A stretch of 31,401 nucleotides of DNA from JALZOC01 sp031361295 (GCA_031361295.1 JANMCN010000142.1:1-31401); one strand, 5' to 3'; shown: positions 7,074 to 16,012, counted from the stretch's first letter. Numbers and translations: made by a program. Notes: a model not told the origin generated them from the sequence alone.

Positions 7074-7294
7074 AGCGCGGGATTTGCGGACGCGGGTGCC
7101 ACGAACACGACGATCAAGCTCCCCTTGGATGGGTGTCGGCGAAGACGACACGCTCGTGGGCCCGGGCGCGAAAGCGCTCGACGAATCGCTCACGGCGAAG
7201 GGGTCCGCACAGGTTCCGACTGACCGAAGGCCGGCACGAGTGGGTCGTGTGGCGGCACCACCTGAACGAGGTGGCTCCGCTCCTGTTCACGTGA
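7074..7294 (+). pseudogene. 3' remnant of an esterase-family (enterochelin esterase-like) gene, frameshifted
   Basis: Three short segments in three successive frames line up with the C-terminal end of PF00756-type alpha/beta hydrolases. Frame A (from 7074) gives GFADAGATNTTIKL. Frame B (from about 7123) gives WMGVGEDDTLVGPGAKALDE and SLTAKG. Frame C (to the TGA at 7292-7294) gives HRFRLTEGRHEWVVWRHHL and NEVAPLLF, including the catalytic-His motif GRHEWVVWR. Each frame change is explained by one extra base in a CCCC run (7121-7124) and a GGGG run (about 7200). The catalytic Ser and the N-terminal two thirds are absent; upstream is the heptad array. The frameshifts could be homopolymer sequencing errors, but the missing 5' part still makes it a remnant. 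Confidence 0.65.
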
Positions 7295-7362
7295 CCCGCG
7301 GCACCTGGTCACGGCGACGTTCCGCGACGGCTCGTATCGAGCGACGGGGGCCGGCTGAAGGG

Positions 7363-7397
7363 CGCTGGAACGATGTGATACTGTCTGCGTTCCAGCG
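7363..7397 (+). promoter_or_regulatory. Extended -10 box inside a perfect 10-base inverted repeat
   Basis: CGCTGGAACG (7363-7372) and CGTTCCAGCG (7388-7397) are perfect inverted copies separated by 15 bases. The spacer contains TG-T-GATACT (7374-7382), an extended -10-like box on the plus strand, so a protein bound to the two arms would cover the promoter. Transcription would begin near 7389, about 85 bases before the dehydrogenase start. It is a good candidate operator-promoter for the rightward cluster. Confidence 0.5.
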
Positions 7398-7416
7398 AGA
7401 TGGTTCCATGCGCACC

Positions 7417-7438
7417 TGACGCGCGACGTGGCGCGTCA
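7417..7438 (+). promoter_or_regulatory. Leader stem-loop before the sugar dehydrogenase gene
   Basis: TGACGCGC (7417-7424) and GCGCGTCA (7431-7438) form a perfect eight-base stem with a GACGTG loop. It would lie in the 5' leader of the transcript from the promoter at 7374-7382, about 36 bases before the start codon. No T-run follows. Function unknown. Confidence 0.4.
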
Positions 7439-7474
7439 CGGATCGTGAAGGTCAATCCACGGGGACGATCGCAT

Positions 7475-9097
7475 ATGAGGTCGAGCAGGACCGTTCTGGC
7501 CGCGACACTTGTGTTCGGGGCCGCATTGTCGCTTCACGCACGCACCCCGCAGGCGCCGGCCGTCTCGCCGCAGCCTCCAGCGGCGCTCGGCGCTCCGGCC
7601 GGTGATCCGCCCCGCAACGCCCCTCCGGGCCGGGGCGGCGGCCGCGGCAATCCGACAGGCGCGCTGTACACGGCCACCTGCTCCGGGTGTCATGGCACGG
7701 GCATCGAGGGGGGACGCGCGCCGAGTCTCTTCGACGACAAGTGGACCCATGCGACCGACGACGAGTCGATGGCGGCGATCATCGCGAACGGCATCCCGAC
7801 GACCGAGATGGTCGGGTTCAAGGCCGCGCTGAACGAGGCGCAGATCTGGCAGCTCGTCGCATACGTCCGGACGCAGGGCGCCGGCCTCAAGGAAAAGCCG
7901 CAGCTGGTCACCGATCCGAACGGTCAGATCGTCAAGACCGAGAAGCAGGCCTTCAGGATCGAGGTCGTCGCGCGCGACCTCGAAACGCCGTGGGGCCTCG
8001 CATTCCTGCCCGACGGACGGCTCCTGATCACCGAGCGGCCGGGCCGCCTCCGGATCGTGGAGAAGGGGACGCTGCTGACCGAACCGGTGAAAGGTACGCC
8101 GAAGGTCTGGGAGAAACAGGACGGCGGCCTGCTCGACGTCGAAGTGCACCCGCAGTATTCCCGGAACGGGTGGATCTATCTCGCCTATTCCGAAACGCTG
8201 GCCGGATATACGCCGCCCGCGCCGCCCGCCGCAGGCGATGCGGCAACGGCGCCGGCTCCCGTCGCGACGCCGCAGGGCGGACGGGGCCTGGGCGGCCCGC
8301 CGGATCCGCCATCCATGACGGTTGTCGTCCGTGGAAAGCTCGACAAGAACAACGAGTGGACGGACCAGCAGGTCATCTTCCGTGCGCCACCCGAACTGTA
8401 CAGCTCGACCAACGCGCACTACGGCTCGCGCTTCATTTTCGACACGCAGGGGCATCTGTTCTTCACCATCGGCGAAAAGAACGTGATGACGCACGCGCAG
8501 GACCTGTCGGATCCGCTCGGCAAGATTCACCGGGTGAACGACGACGGCACCGTGCCGAAGGACAACCCGTTCGTCAACCGCGCAGGCGCGGTTCCGACAA
8601 TCTGGAGCTACGGGCATCGTCATCCGCAGGGGCTCTCATGGAATCCCGTCGACGGCTCGCTCTGGGAGTCGGAACATGGCCCGCAGGGGGGCGACGAGAT
8701 CAACATCATCAAGCCCGGGCACAATTACGGGTGGGGCGTGATTACGATGGGGATCCAACCCGGCATCACGAAGCGCGCCGAAGAGGGGATGGAGCAGCCC
8801 GTCGTCTACTACACCCCGACCATCGCACCGAGCGGCATCACGTTCTACTCGGGCACGAAGTATCCCGGCTGGTCGAACAATCTGTTCGTATCCGGTCTCG
8901 CGGGGCAACAGCTCCGGCGGCTCGAGATCGCCGGCGACAAGGTCACGCACCAGGAAGTGCTCTTCAACCAGTTTGGCCGGATTCGCGACGTGGTCGTCGG
9001 GCCCGAGGGGTACCTGTATGTGGCCATGCAGCTGCCAGGCCAGAGCCTGTCCCAGTCGACACCGGGCGTCGTCGTGCGCCTGGTTCCGGTGCCATAA
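7475..9097 (+). CDS. Cytochrome c - PQQ-type sugar dehydrogenase fusion
   Basis: Exported protein of 540 residues. The start at 7475 gives a signal peptide (MRSSRTVLAATLVFGAALSLHA) with GGGGA upstream; an open extension to 7400 looks non-coding. A Pro/Gly/Arg-rich linker (residues 35-58) leads into a cytochrome c domain with haem motif CSGCH (69-73) and probable axial Met in TTEMVGF (M112). From about residue 160 comes a soluble-glucose-dehydrogenase (GSDH) beta-propeller: LETPWGLAFLPDGRLLITER, GGLLDVEVHPQY, YGHRHPQGLSW (catalytic-type His in 380-386), ESEHGPQGGDEINII and NYGWG. The family oxidises aldoses to lactones in the periplasm with PQQ; the fused haem would pass electrons to the respiratory chain. 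A second Pro/Gly insert (PPAPPAAGDAATAPAP, about 250-265) sits in a propeller loop. It leads the cluster; the next gene starts 37 bases later. Confidence 0.85.
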   Translation: MRSSRTVLAATLVFGAALSLHARTPQAPAVSPQPPAALGAPAGDPPRNAPPGRGGGRGNPTGALYTATCSGCHGTGIEGGRAPSLFDDKWTHATDDESMAAIIANGIPTTEMVGFKAALNEAQIWQLVAYVRTQGAGLKEKPQLVTDPNGQIVKTEKQAFRIEVVARDLETPWGLAFLPDGRLLITERPGRLRIVEKGTLLTEPVKGTPKVWEKQDGGLLDVEVHPQYSRNGWIYLAYSETLAGYTPPAPPAAGDAATAPAPVATPQGGRGLGGPPDPPSMTVVVRGKLDKNNEWTDQQVIFRAPPELYSSTNAHYGSRFIFDTQGHLFFTIGEKNVMTHAQDLSDPLGKIHRVNDDGTVPKDNPFVNRAGAVPTIWSYGHRHPQGLSWNPVDGSLWESEHGPQGGDEINIIKPGHNYGWGVITMGIQPGITKRAEEGMEQPVVYYTPTIAPSGITFYSGTKYPGWSNNLFVSGLAGQQLRRLEIAGDKVTHQEVLFNQFGRIRDVVVGPEGYLYVAMQLPGQSLSQSTPGVVVRLVPVP

Positions 9098-9134
9098 CAG
9101 CCACGTGTGCGTCCCAGCCGCAGGGCGGCGGCTC

Positions 9135-11795
9135 ATGCGGTCCGTGCATCGAGTCACCATGTCCTTGTCCAAGACCCGGGTCGCTGCGTCGCTCTCCGTC
9201 CTGGCCGTCGCGTCGATTGGCGTCGTGCACGCCGTGCAGAATCGACCGGCGCACCCGGCATCCCGCCGCACGGGTGCCGGTGCGCCGCGAGGGGCGTGGC
9301 CACCCGTCGTCCACAAGACACCCGCGAAGGCCCCGGTGCTGACGGCGGAAGACGAGATGCAGACCTTCTCGATGCCGCCGGGCTACCACGCGCAACTCGT
9401 CGCGAAGGAACCGCTCGTCATGGATCCGATCGCGATCGATTTCGATCCGGACGGGCGGCTGTGGGTCCTCGAGATGCCCGGCTTCATGTCCGAGGCGAAC
9501 GCGATGAACTCGCGCGAGCCGGTCAACGACGTGGTGGTGCTCGAAGATCAGGACGGCGATGGCGTGATGGACAAGCGGACGGTCTTCGCCGACAAGCTGG
9601 TGCTGCCGCGATCGTTGAAGGTCACGGATCACGGCGTCCTCGTCGGAGAGCCGCCGAACCTGTGGCTGATGAAGGACACCAACGGCGATCTCAAGGCAGA
9701 CACGAAGGAACTGATCAGCAATACGTACGGCAGGGGCGACGCGAGCATCGAGCACAACGCGAACAGCCTCTTCTGGGGGCTCGACAACACGATCTACACG
9801 TCGGAACACGACTGGCACCTGCGGCTGAAGCACGACAAGTTCGAGACGGTGCCGACCCTGAGCCGCGGCCAGTGGGGTGCGACCGGTGACGACGCGGGAC
9901 GCATCTACCGGAACGTGAACGACGCGCCGCTGTTCGTCGACTTCATCGCGGCCCGCTACTTCATGCGCAACCCGAACCTGACGCGGACGCGCGGGTTGTA
10001 CGACCCCTTGATCTCGCGCGAAGCCTCGACGATCTGGCCCGTGCGGCCCTCGCGCGGCGTGAACCGCGGCTACCGCGATCAGTTCTTCCGTCCTGACGAC
10101 AGCTCTGTCACCATCCAGGGCGTCGGCACACCCGTGATCTACCGCGGCGACCGGCTGCCCCGGGAGCTCTACGGCGACGCGTTCATCACGGATTCGACGA
10201 CCAATCTCGTCCATCGGTACAAGATCGTGGACGACGGGACGGGACGCCTGACCGCCGTCGACGCGTATGCGAAGGGGGAGATCCTCGCGTCCTGGGACGA
10301 GCGGTTCCGGCCGGTCAACCTGCTCGGGGCGCCCGACGGAACGATGTACGTCGTGGACATGTACCGGGGCGTGGTGCAGGAGGCCGTCTACTGGACGGAT
10401 TACCTGCGCGATTACATCAAGGCCGGTGATCTGGAACAGCCGATCGGGCACGGGCGCATCTGGCGCATCGTCCACGACACGACGAAGCGCGATCGGCAGC
10501 CGGCCCTGACGAAGGCCACGCCCGCGGAGCTGGTAAAGACGCTCTCGCATCCGAACGGCTGGTGGCGCGATACCGCGCAGCGCCTGCTCGTCGAGCGCTA
10601 TCCGGCGGCCGCGGTGCCTCTCCTCGCGAAGCTGCTGACCCAGGCGCCCGACTGGCGGGTCAGGCTGCACGCGCTGTGGACGCTCGACGGGCTCGAGGCG
10701 CTCGACGCGCCGCTCGTCCGGCAGTCGTTGACCGACACGTCCGCGGACGTCCGCGCCGCTGGCATCCGGGTGTCCGAGCGCTGGCTGCGTGAGGGGGACC
10801 CGGAGATCACCGCCGCGGTGCTGAGAGTCGCGGACGATCCGTCCTGGACCGTGCGGCGGCAGCTTGGCGCGAGCCTCGGCGAGGTCCCCAGGGCCAGCCG
10901 GATCGAGCCGGCCGTGGCGCTGCTGGCGCGCTACGGCGCCGATCCGATCCTGGTGGACGCGACCATCAGCGGCTTGCGTGGAGCTGAAGGCGATGCACTC
11001 GACCGTGTGCTGCAGGCGAGCCCTGACCCGGCGGACACGGATGCGGTGACGATGCTCGCGGCGGCAATCGGGAAGAGCGCGGACATCGCGTCGGTGCAGA
11101 GCGTCATCGCCCGGGCGGCGGCGGCCTCGATGCCGGCCTGGCAGCGCCGCGCCATTCTCCAGGGGCTCGACGCCGGTCTGCCGTCAGCCGGCGGAGGACG
11201 AGGAGGGCGGGGAGGCCGGGGCCCTGCACAGCCCGTGCGGCTCGTGGCGCTTCCCGCCGAGCCAACCGAGCTGACGCGGCTCGCGTCCGTCGAAGACGGG
11301 AACGCCACGGTCGCCCGGCGTGTGGTCGCGAAACTCGAATGGCCCGGCAAGCCCGTCCCCGTCGCGGCGGCGGCCGTGCCGCTCACGCCCGAGCAGCAGC
11401 ACCGGTATGATGCGGGTTCCGATATCTACAAGAGCATCTGCGTCGGGTGCCATCAGCCCGACGGCAAAGGGAAGGAAAAAATTGCGGCGAGCCTGCTCGA
11501 TTCGCGCTACGTGACAGGACCCGACCCGGGGCCGGCCATTCGCGTGCTGCTGGCCGGCAAGGAGGGGGCCATCGGCCTGATGCCGCCGCTCGGGAGTGCC
11601 CTGAACGACGAGCAGATGGCGTCGGTGCTCACCTATATCCGCCGCGAATGGGGGCATACCGCGTCGGCGGTGTCCCCGGACGACGTTGTGGAAATCCGCG
11701 GATTGACCAGGACACGGACACGTCCATGGACCGATCCGGAGTTGCAGGCCGCCGGCCGTGGCGGCCGCGGCGGCGCGGGCCGCGGGGTCCAGTAG
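9135..11795 (+). CDS. Large haem-c dehydrogenase: beta-propeller, HEAT-like repeats, cytochrome c
   Basis: Exported protein of 886 residues from the ATG at 9135; a second ATG at 9159 (MSLSKTRVAASLSVLAVASIG) is an equal candidate and both keep the signal peptide. The N-terminal half is the propeller of PVC-type 'membrane-bound dehydrogenase' proteins: FSMPPGYHAQLVAKEPLVMD, FDPDGRLWVLEMPG, EDQDGDGVMD, IEHNANSLFWGLDN and PDGTMYVVDMYRGVVQEAVY. Residues about 450-660 are alpha-helical HEAT-like repeats. A GGGRGGRGGRG linker precedes a cytochrome c domain with CVGCHQPDGKG (769-779) and axial Met in GLMPPLG (M816). The protein ends in a Gly/Arg-rich tail. Substrate is unknown; proteins of this build are thought to oxidise sugars or alcohols in the periplasm. 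Overlap with the first dehydrogenase's operon suggests a shared or sequential role. Confidence 0.8.
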   Translation: MRSVHRVTMSLSKTRVAASLSVLAVASIGVVHAVQNRPAHPASRRTGAGAPRGAWPPVVHKTPAKAPVLTAEDEMQTFSMPPGYHAQLVAKEPLVMDPIAIDFDPDGRLWVLEMPGFMSEANAMNSREPVNDVVVLEDQDGDGVMDKRTVFADKLVLPRSLKVTDHGVLVGEPPNLWLMKDTNGDLKADTKELISNTYGRGDASIEHNANSLFWGLDNTIYTSEHDWHLRLKHDKFETVPTLSRGQWGATGDDAGRIYRNVNDAPLFVDFIAARYFMRNPNLTRTRGLYDPLISREASTIWPVRPSRGVNRGYRDQFFRPDDSSVTIQGVGTPVIYRGDRLPRELYGDAFITDSTTNLVHRYKIVDDGTGRLTAVDAYAKGEILASWDERFRPVNLLGAPDGTMYVVDMYRGVVQEAVYWTDYLRDYIKAGDLEQPIGHGRIWRIVHDTTKRDRQPALTKATPAELVKTLSHPNGWWRDTAQRLLVERYPAAAVPLLAKLLTQAPDWRVRLHALWTLDGLEALDAPLVRQSLTDTSADVRAAGIRVSERWLREGDPEITAAVLRVADDPSWTVRRQLGASLGEVPRASRIEPAVALLARYGADPILVDATISGLRGAEGDALDRVLQASPDPADTDAVTMLAAAIGKSADIASVQSVIARAAAASMPAWQRRAILQGLDAGLPSAGGGRGGRGGRGPAQPVRLVALPAEPTELTRLASVEDGNATVARRVVAKLEWPGKPVPVAAAAVPLTPEQQHRYDAGSDIYKSICVGCHQPDGKGKEKIAASLLDSRYVTGPDPGPAIRVLLAGKEGAIGLMPPLGSALNDEQMASVLTYIRREWGHTASAVSPDDVVEIRGLTRTRTRPWTDPELQAAGRGGRGGAGRGVQ

Positions 11796-11854
11796 CGTGC
11801 GTGTCGCCTCCACGCAGGATCGATAACCTCCAGGCTGAGAAAGTGCAGAAACTG

Positions 11855-13045
11855 ATGCCATCCACCCACGTGCGTCTGCTGGCCGCGGCCCTGTTCCTCT
11901 CATGCAGCGGAGGAGCCGGTGTCATCACGTCGGAGCTGCGCGCGCCGCTGTCCCAGGACCGCGTGGCGGACCCGGCGACATCGCGGACCACGGCGGCTCC
12001 CGCGTATCGGGCGGAGCGCGTGGGCGAAGTCGTACGCCTCGAGGATGCGAAGGCGCAGACCGTCGTGTCCGTCATCCCGTCGTCCGGAAACAAGGCGTTC
12101 GAGATGACGGTGAAGGGGCAGAACATCCTGTACTTCCCATTCCAGTCCATCGAAGAGTTCAAGTCGAAGGGAGCCGGAGGCTTCAACGGGATCCCGTTTC
12201 TCGGACCGTGGGCGAACCGGCTCGACGAGCAGGCGTTCTATGCGAACGGTCAGCGGTACGCGTTCGACATGCAGCTCGGAAACGTGCGCGGGGCCATCCC
12301 GATCCATGGGCTCGTGACGACGACGAACCAGTGGCAGGTGATCGAGGCGAAGGCGGACGCGAACGGCGCCTGGCTGACGAGCCGGCTCGAGTTCTACAAG
12401 AGTCCCGCGTGGATGAAGCAGTTTCCGTTTGCGCACACGATTGACATGACCTACCGGCTGCAGGGCGGGGTCCTGCAGGTGACGACCAGGATCAGCAACG
12501 CGAGCACCGATCCGATGCCGGTGGCGATCGGTTTTCATCCGTACTTCCAGCTGACCGATTCGAAGCGGGAGGAATGGGTGATCTCGGTCGGCGCGAAGGC
12601 GCAGTGGCTGCTGGCGTCGAACAAGATCCCCACCGGAGAGACCGAACCGATTGAGAAGCTGTTCCCGGATCCACGCGCGGTTCCCTTGAAGGACTTCGAC
12701 CTGGATCACGTGTTCGGAGATCTGGTGCGCGACGGCGACGGACGGGCCGTCATGAGCCTGAAAGGAAAGTCTCAGCGGCTGGATGTGCTGGTCGGGCCGA
12801 ATTTTCGATCCGTCGTGATTTATGCGCCGAAGCCGGCTCCGCTGCCCGGCTCGCCAGCCGCCCCTGCCGGCGGGCGCGGACAGAATGGCGGCGCAGAAGA
12901 TCGCAACTACATCTGCTTCGAACCGATGGCGGGCATCACGGATGCGATGAACCTGGCGCAGAAGGGGCTCTACAAGGAGCTTCAGAGCATCCCGCCAGGC
13001 GGTGTCTGGCAGGAAAGCTTCTGGCTCCGTCCGTCGGGGTTCTGA
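11855..13045 (+). CDS. Exported aldose 1-epimerase (mutarotase) family protein
   Basis: Protein of 396 residues. The ATG at 11855 gives an export signal (MPSTHVRLLAAALFLSCSGG); LFLSC resembles a lipobox, so it may be a lipoprotein anchored through C17. The mutarotase fold is marked by NGIPFLGPWANRL (111-123), IPIHGLV with H151, VAIGFHPYFQL with catalytic-type H228, and NYICFEPMAG with E356. Enzymes of this fold interconvert the alpha and beta anomers of aldoses. Export fits supply of the right anomer to the periplasmic dehydrogenases encoded immediately upstream (59-base gap). A Pro/Gly/Arg insert (329-346) lies between the last strands. The ribosome-binding site is weak. Sugar specificity cannot be read from the sequence. 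Confidence 0.85.
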   Translation: MPSTHVRLLAAALFLSCSGGAGVITSELRAPLSQDRVADPATSRTTAAPAYRAERVGEVVRLEDAKAQTVVSVIPSSGNKAFEMTVKGQNILYFPFQSIEEFKSKGAGGFNGIPFLGPWANRLDEQAFYANGQRYAFDMQLGNVRGAIPIHGLVTTTNQWQVIEAKADANGAWLTSRLEFYKSPAWMKQFPFAHTIDMTYRLQGGVLQVTTRISNASTDPMPVAIGFHPYFQLTDSKREEWVISVGAKAQWLLASNKIPTGETEPIEKLFPDPRAVPLKDFDLDHVFGDLVRDGDGRAVMSLKGKSQRLDVLVGPNFRSVVIYAPKPAPLPGSPAAPAGGRGQNGGAEDRNYICFEPMAGITDAMNLAQKGLYKELQSIPPGGVWQESFWLRPSGF

Positions 13046-13154
13046 GAATGGCCGATCAGCCGTCAGATCTGAGCCGTCACGGGGAGCATTCGGTTGACAG
13101 GCCGCCGCTGAGCGCTGCGGGCGAGGCGACCGAGCGGAGAGACTGAGACGGGAC

Positions 13155-13934
13155 ATGACCCACAAGAACGTACTCGAGAATTTTCGACTGGACGGAAAGA
13201 TCGCCTTGGTCACCGGGGGAGCGCGGGGCCTCGGCCGCACGATGGCGACAGCACTGGCCGAGGCTGGCGCCGACATCGCGCTGTCCGGCCGCTCCGTCGA
13301 CGCGTGCCGGGAGGCCGCGGAAGGCATCACGGCGGCGACGGGCCGTCGGGCGCGCGGCTTTGCCGCAGATGTCACGAAGCTCGCCGATGTCGAGCGGCTG
13401 GCGACCGAGGTCGAGGCCGAGCTCGGCCCGGTGGACATTCTCGTCAACAACGCGGGGATCAACATACGCGGCCCGATCCAGCAGCTGTCGGAGGCGGATT
13501 GGGACGCGGTGATCGACACGAACCTCAAGGGGCCGTTCCTGTGCGCGCGCGCATTCGGCCCGCGCATGGTGACGCGCGGCTGGGGAAGGGTCGTGAATCT
13601 CGGCTCGGTGCTGGGCGTGATTGCCCTGCCCGGACGCGCGCCGTACGCCTCGTCGAAGGCCGGCATCATCAACCTGACACGGGTGCTTGCGCTCGAGTGG
13701 GCGGGAACTGGCGTGACGGCGAATGCCATCTGCCCGGGCGCGTTCGCGACGGACATGAACCGGCAGCTGCTCGATGATCCGGTCAAGTACAAGGAGTTCG
13801 TCGCCCAGATCCCAATGGGACGCTGGGGCGAGCTCGACGAACTCACCGGCGCCGTGGTCTTTCTCGCGTCGCCCGGTTCGTCGTACGTGACGGGCACGTC
13901 GATTTTCGTGGACGGTGGATGGATTGCCAGGTGA
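13155..13934 (+). CDS. SDR-family sugar (acid) dehydrogenase
   Basis: Cytoplasmic classical short-chain dehydrogenase of 259 residues. Cofactor motif TGGARGLG (20-27), NNAG (98-101), catalytic S151, Y164 and K168 (YASSK) are all present, and the end SSYVTGTSIFVDGGW is typical. The nearest named groups I recognise are gluconate 5-dehydrogenase/KduD and 2-keto-3-deoxy-aldonate dehydrogenases; an aspartate-free beta2 end (ALSGRSVDA) hints that NADP could be accepted, which is a guess. In this cluster, beside an aldonate dehydratase and an FAH hydrolase, a 2-keto-3-deoxy-aldonate 4-dehydrogenase making a diketo acid is the most coherent role. Start at 13155 follows a GGGA. Confidence 0.85.
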   Translation: MTHKNVLENFRLDGKIALVTGGARGLGRTMATALAEAGADIALSGRSVDACREAAEGITAATGRRARGFAADVTKLADVERLATEVEAELGPVDILVNNAGINIRGPIQQLSEADWDAVIDTNLKGPFLCARAFGPRMVTRGWGRVVNLGSVLGVIALPGRAPYASSKAGIINLTRVLALEWAGTGVTANAICPGAFATDMNRQLLDDPVKYKEFVAQIPMGRWGELDELTGAVVFLASPGSSYVTGTSIFVDGGWIAR

Positions 13935-14021
13935 ATACGGGTTCGGGTTCGAGGTTCCAGCGGCGGCTCGGGTTTACAGGTGCGTTCCGGCGTTTTGCAT
14001 GTCAGTGATGGAGGAGATCCA

Positions 14022-14462
14022 ATGTCAGCCAACAAATTGTCCGTCTTATTGATTGTCGTTGCGTCGTTTGCGGCGGGGTTTGCCATCCGCGGGGTGTTTG
14101 CGCCGGTGGTGACGCTCCACGCGGCCTCGGACCGCGTGTTCGAGTTGCGCACCTACACGGCGCCTCCAGGAAAGCTCGAGGCGTTGAAGAGCCGGTTTCG
14201 CGATCACACCGTCACGATCTTCAACAAGCACGGGATGACGAGCATTGGCTATTGGGTGCCGCAGGACGCCCCTACATCGGACAACACGCTCGTGTACGTT
14301 CTCGCGCACCCGAGCCGCGAAGCTGCCGCGAAGGCCTGGGCGGAGTTCCGTGCCGATCCCGAATGGGTCAAGGCGAAGGCGGACTCGGAGAAAGACGGTC
14401 CGCTGACGACCAAGGTCGAGTCCGTGTTCATGAACCCCACCGATTTTTCCGCGCTCAAGTAA
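14022..14462 (+). CDS. NIPSNAP-family protein
   Basis: Protein of 146 residues. The ATG at 14022 has an excellent GGAGGAG at 14010-14016. Residues 6-28 form a hydrophobic segment (LSVLLIVVASFAAGFAIRGVF), either signal anchor or signal peptide. The rest is one NIPSNAP domain: VFELRTYTAPPGKLEAL, a central HTVTIFNKHGMTSIGYWVP and the repeated AWAEFRADPEW of the ferredoxin-like dimeric alpha-beta barrel. The biochemical role of the family is not settled. It is followed after 30 bases by the metallo-beta-lactamase gene, so the two are probably translated from one message. Confidence 0.85.
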   Translation: MSANKLSVLLIVVASFAAGFAIRGVFAPVVTLHAASDRVFELRTYTAPPGKLEALKSRFRDHTVTIFNKHGMTSIGYWVPQDAPTSDNTLVYVLAHPSREAAAKAWAEFRADPEWVKAKADSEKDGPLTTKVESVFMNPTDFSALK

Positions 14463-14492
14463 GTGAGCGGCGTGCCGGTCCGGAGATCCGTC

Positions 14493-15860
14493 ATGAAGCG
14501 CCGCTCCGCCGTTCTGGCGTCGTGCCTCGTCGCTGCCCTGGTCTTGTTCCCTGCAACCGGGCGCGCGCAGTCAAGGGGGAGCCAGGCGGCAACCACCAGG
14601 CCGCTCACGATATACGTCGTCGATACGGAGGGTGGAAAGGCCACGCTGTTCGTGTCCGCCACGGGGGAATCGCTGCTGATGGACAGCGGTAACCCCGGGG
14701 GGCGCGATCCCGACCGCATCATGGCGGCGATCGCGGACGCGGGCCTTACCCGCCTGGACTACCTCCTCACCACGCACTATCACGTCGACCACGTCGGGGG
14801 ACTCCAGGACCTGGCGAAGCGCATCCCGATCGGCACATTCATCGATCACGGTCCGACGGTGGAGGAGCGCGAGCAAGTGCCGGGATTCCAGCAGGCGTAC
14901 GCAGAGCTGTACGGCACGGCCAGGCACCTCGTCGTCAAACCGGGCGATCGGGTGCCCATCACCGGCCTCGACTGGCGGATTGTCACATCCGCCGGAAGTG
15001 TCCTGAAAGCGCCGCTGCCTGGTGGCGGAAAGCCGAACGCCGCGTGCGCCTCCTTCATGCCCAAGGACATCACGACCGATCCGGAGAACGCGCAGTCGGT
15101 CGGCAGCGTCGTCGCCTTCGGGCAGTTCCGCACGATCGATCTCGGCGACCTCCTGTGGAACAAAGAGTTCGAGTTGATGTGCCCGAACAACCCGATCGGG
15201 TCGATCGATCTGTATCTCGTCTCGCACCATGGAACGGACGCGTCAGGCTCAGGCGCGCTCGTGCATGGCTTGCAGCCGCGCGTCGCCGTCATGCAGAACG
15301 GCACGCGAAAGGGGGCGGGCGCCCAGGCGATGCCGACGATGCGATCGTCGCCCGGTCTCGAAGACATCTGGCAGCTGCACTGGGGGTATGGGGCGGGTGT
15401 CGAGCAGAACAGCGCCGGGGTCTTCATCGCGAACATCGATGAGCCCGCCATGATTGCGGGGGTATTGACGGCGCCGCCTCGCACCGGCGGACCAGGGGGC
15501 GCAGGTGCCCAGGGGCCTGGCGGGCCGAGTATCGGCGGACCGGGTGCTGGAGGGTCGGGGCCAGGAAGCCGGCCGCAGGGCAGTGCCGGATCGGCGTCCA
15601 GTCCGGGCGGTCCAGTCACTCCGCCGGGAGCCGGCGCCCCCGGTGCGGCGATGCCGGCATTGCCACCGCAGGCGAGTCCGGGGCCGCAATCGGCCCCAGG
15701 TCAAGGGACTCCGCCAGGCGCCGGCGGTCCGGGCGCCGGGCGGGGGGGCGGCGCCGCGCATACGCCGGCGTACTGGATAAAGATATCTGCGGAGCAGAAC
15801 GGCACCTTCACGGTGACGAACAGCCGCAACGGATTCAGCAAGACCTACACGAAACGTTGA
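14493..15860 (+). CDS. Exported metallo-beta-lactamase-fold hydrolase with Gly/Pro-rich tail
   Basis: Protein of 455 residues. A GTG at 14463 is in frame, but the ATG at 14493 has GGAGAT five bases upstream and starts the signal peptide (MKRRSAVLASCLVAALVLFP, ending RAQ). The metal motif THYHVDHVGG (94-103; H95, H97, D99, H100) and VSHHGTDASGSGALV further on place it in the MBL fold, close to the ComEC/Rec2-like group. Residues of about 330-425 are a low-complexity stretch made almost wholly of Gly, Pro, Ala, Ser and Gln, followed by a short beta-rich end (YWIKISAEQNGTFTVTNSRN). Substrate is unknown; exported members cleave esters, lactones or phosphodiesters, and lactonase activity would fit the cluster but is speculation. 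Confidence 0.8.
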   Translation: MKRRSAVLASCLVAALVLFPATGRAQSRGSQAATTRPLTIYVVDTEGGKATLFVSATGESLLMDSGNPGGRDPDRIMAAIADAGLTRLDYLLTTHYHVDHVGGLQDLAKRIPIGTFIDHGPTVEEREQVPGFQQAYAELYGTARHLVVKPGDRVPITGLDWRIVTSAGSVLKAPLPGGGKPNAACASFMPKDITTDPENAQSVGSVVAFGQFRTIDLGDLLWNKEFELMCPNNPIGSIDLYLVSHHGTDASGSGALVHGLQPRVAVMQNGTRKGAGAQAMPTMRSSPGLEDIWQLHWGYGAGVEQNSAGVFIANIDEPAMIAGVLTAPPRTGGPGGAGAQGPGGPSIGGPGAGGSGPGSRPQGSAGSASSPGGPVTPPGAGAPGAAMPALPPQASPGPQSAPGQGTPPGAGGPGAGRGGGAAHTPAYWIKISAEQNGTFTVTNSRNGFSKTYTKR

Positions 15861-16012
15861 CGGCACGCACGCGCGGGGCCCGAAGGCGCGGCTGGCACCG
15901 ATGCGGCGCGACTGGCGGGTTTCAGGCTGTCAGCGCTCGAGCTCAGAGTCCGGTCGAATTCGAGAAGATCTCTGCGCGGGTTCCAGCGGTCTTGCACAGG
16001 AGCATGGGGCAC

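Noticed and set aside
13094..13099. Perfect TTGACA before the SDR gene
   Set aside because: No -10 box at 15-19 bases downstream; the spacer and following bases are entirely GC-rich, so I do not call a promoter.
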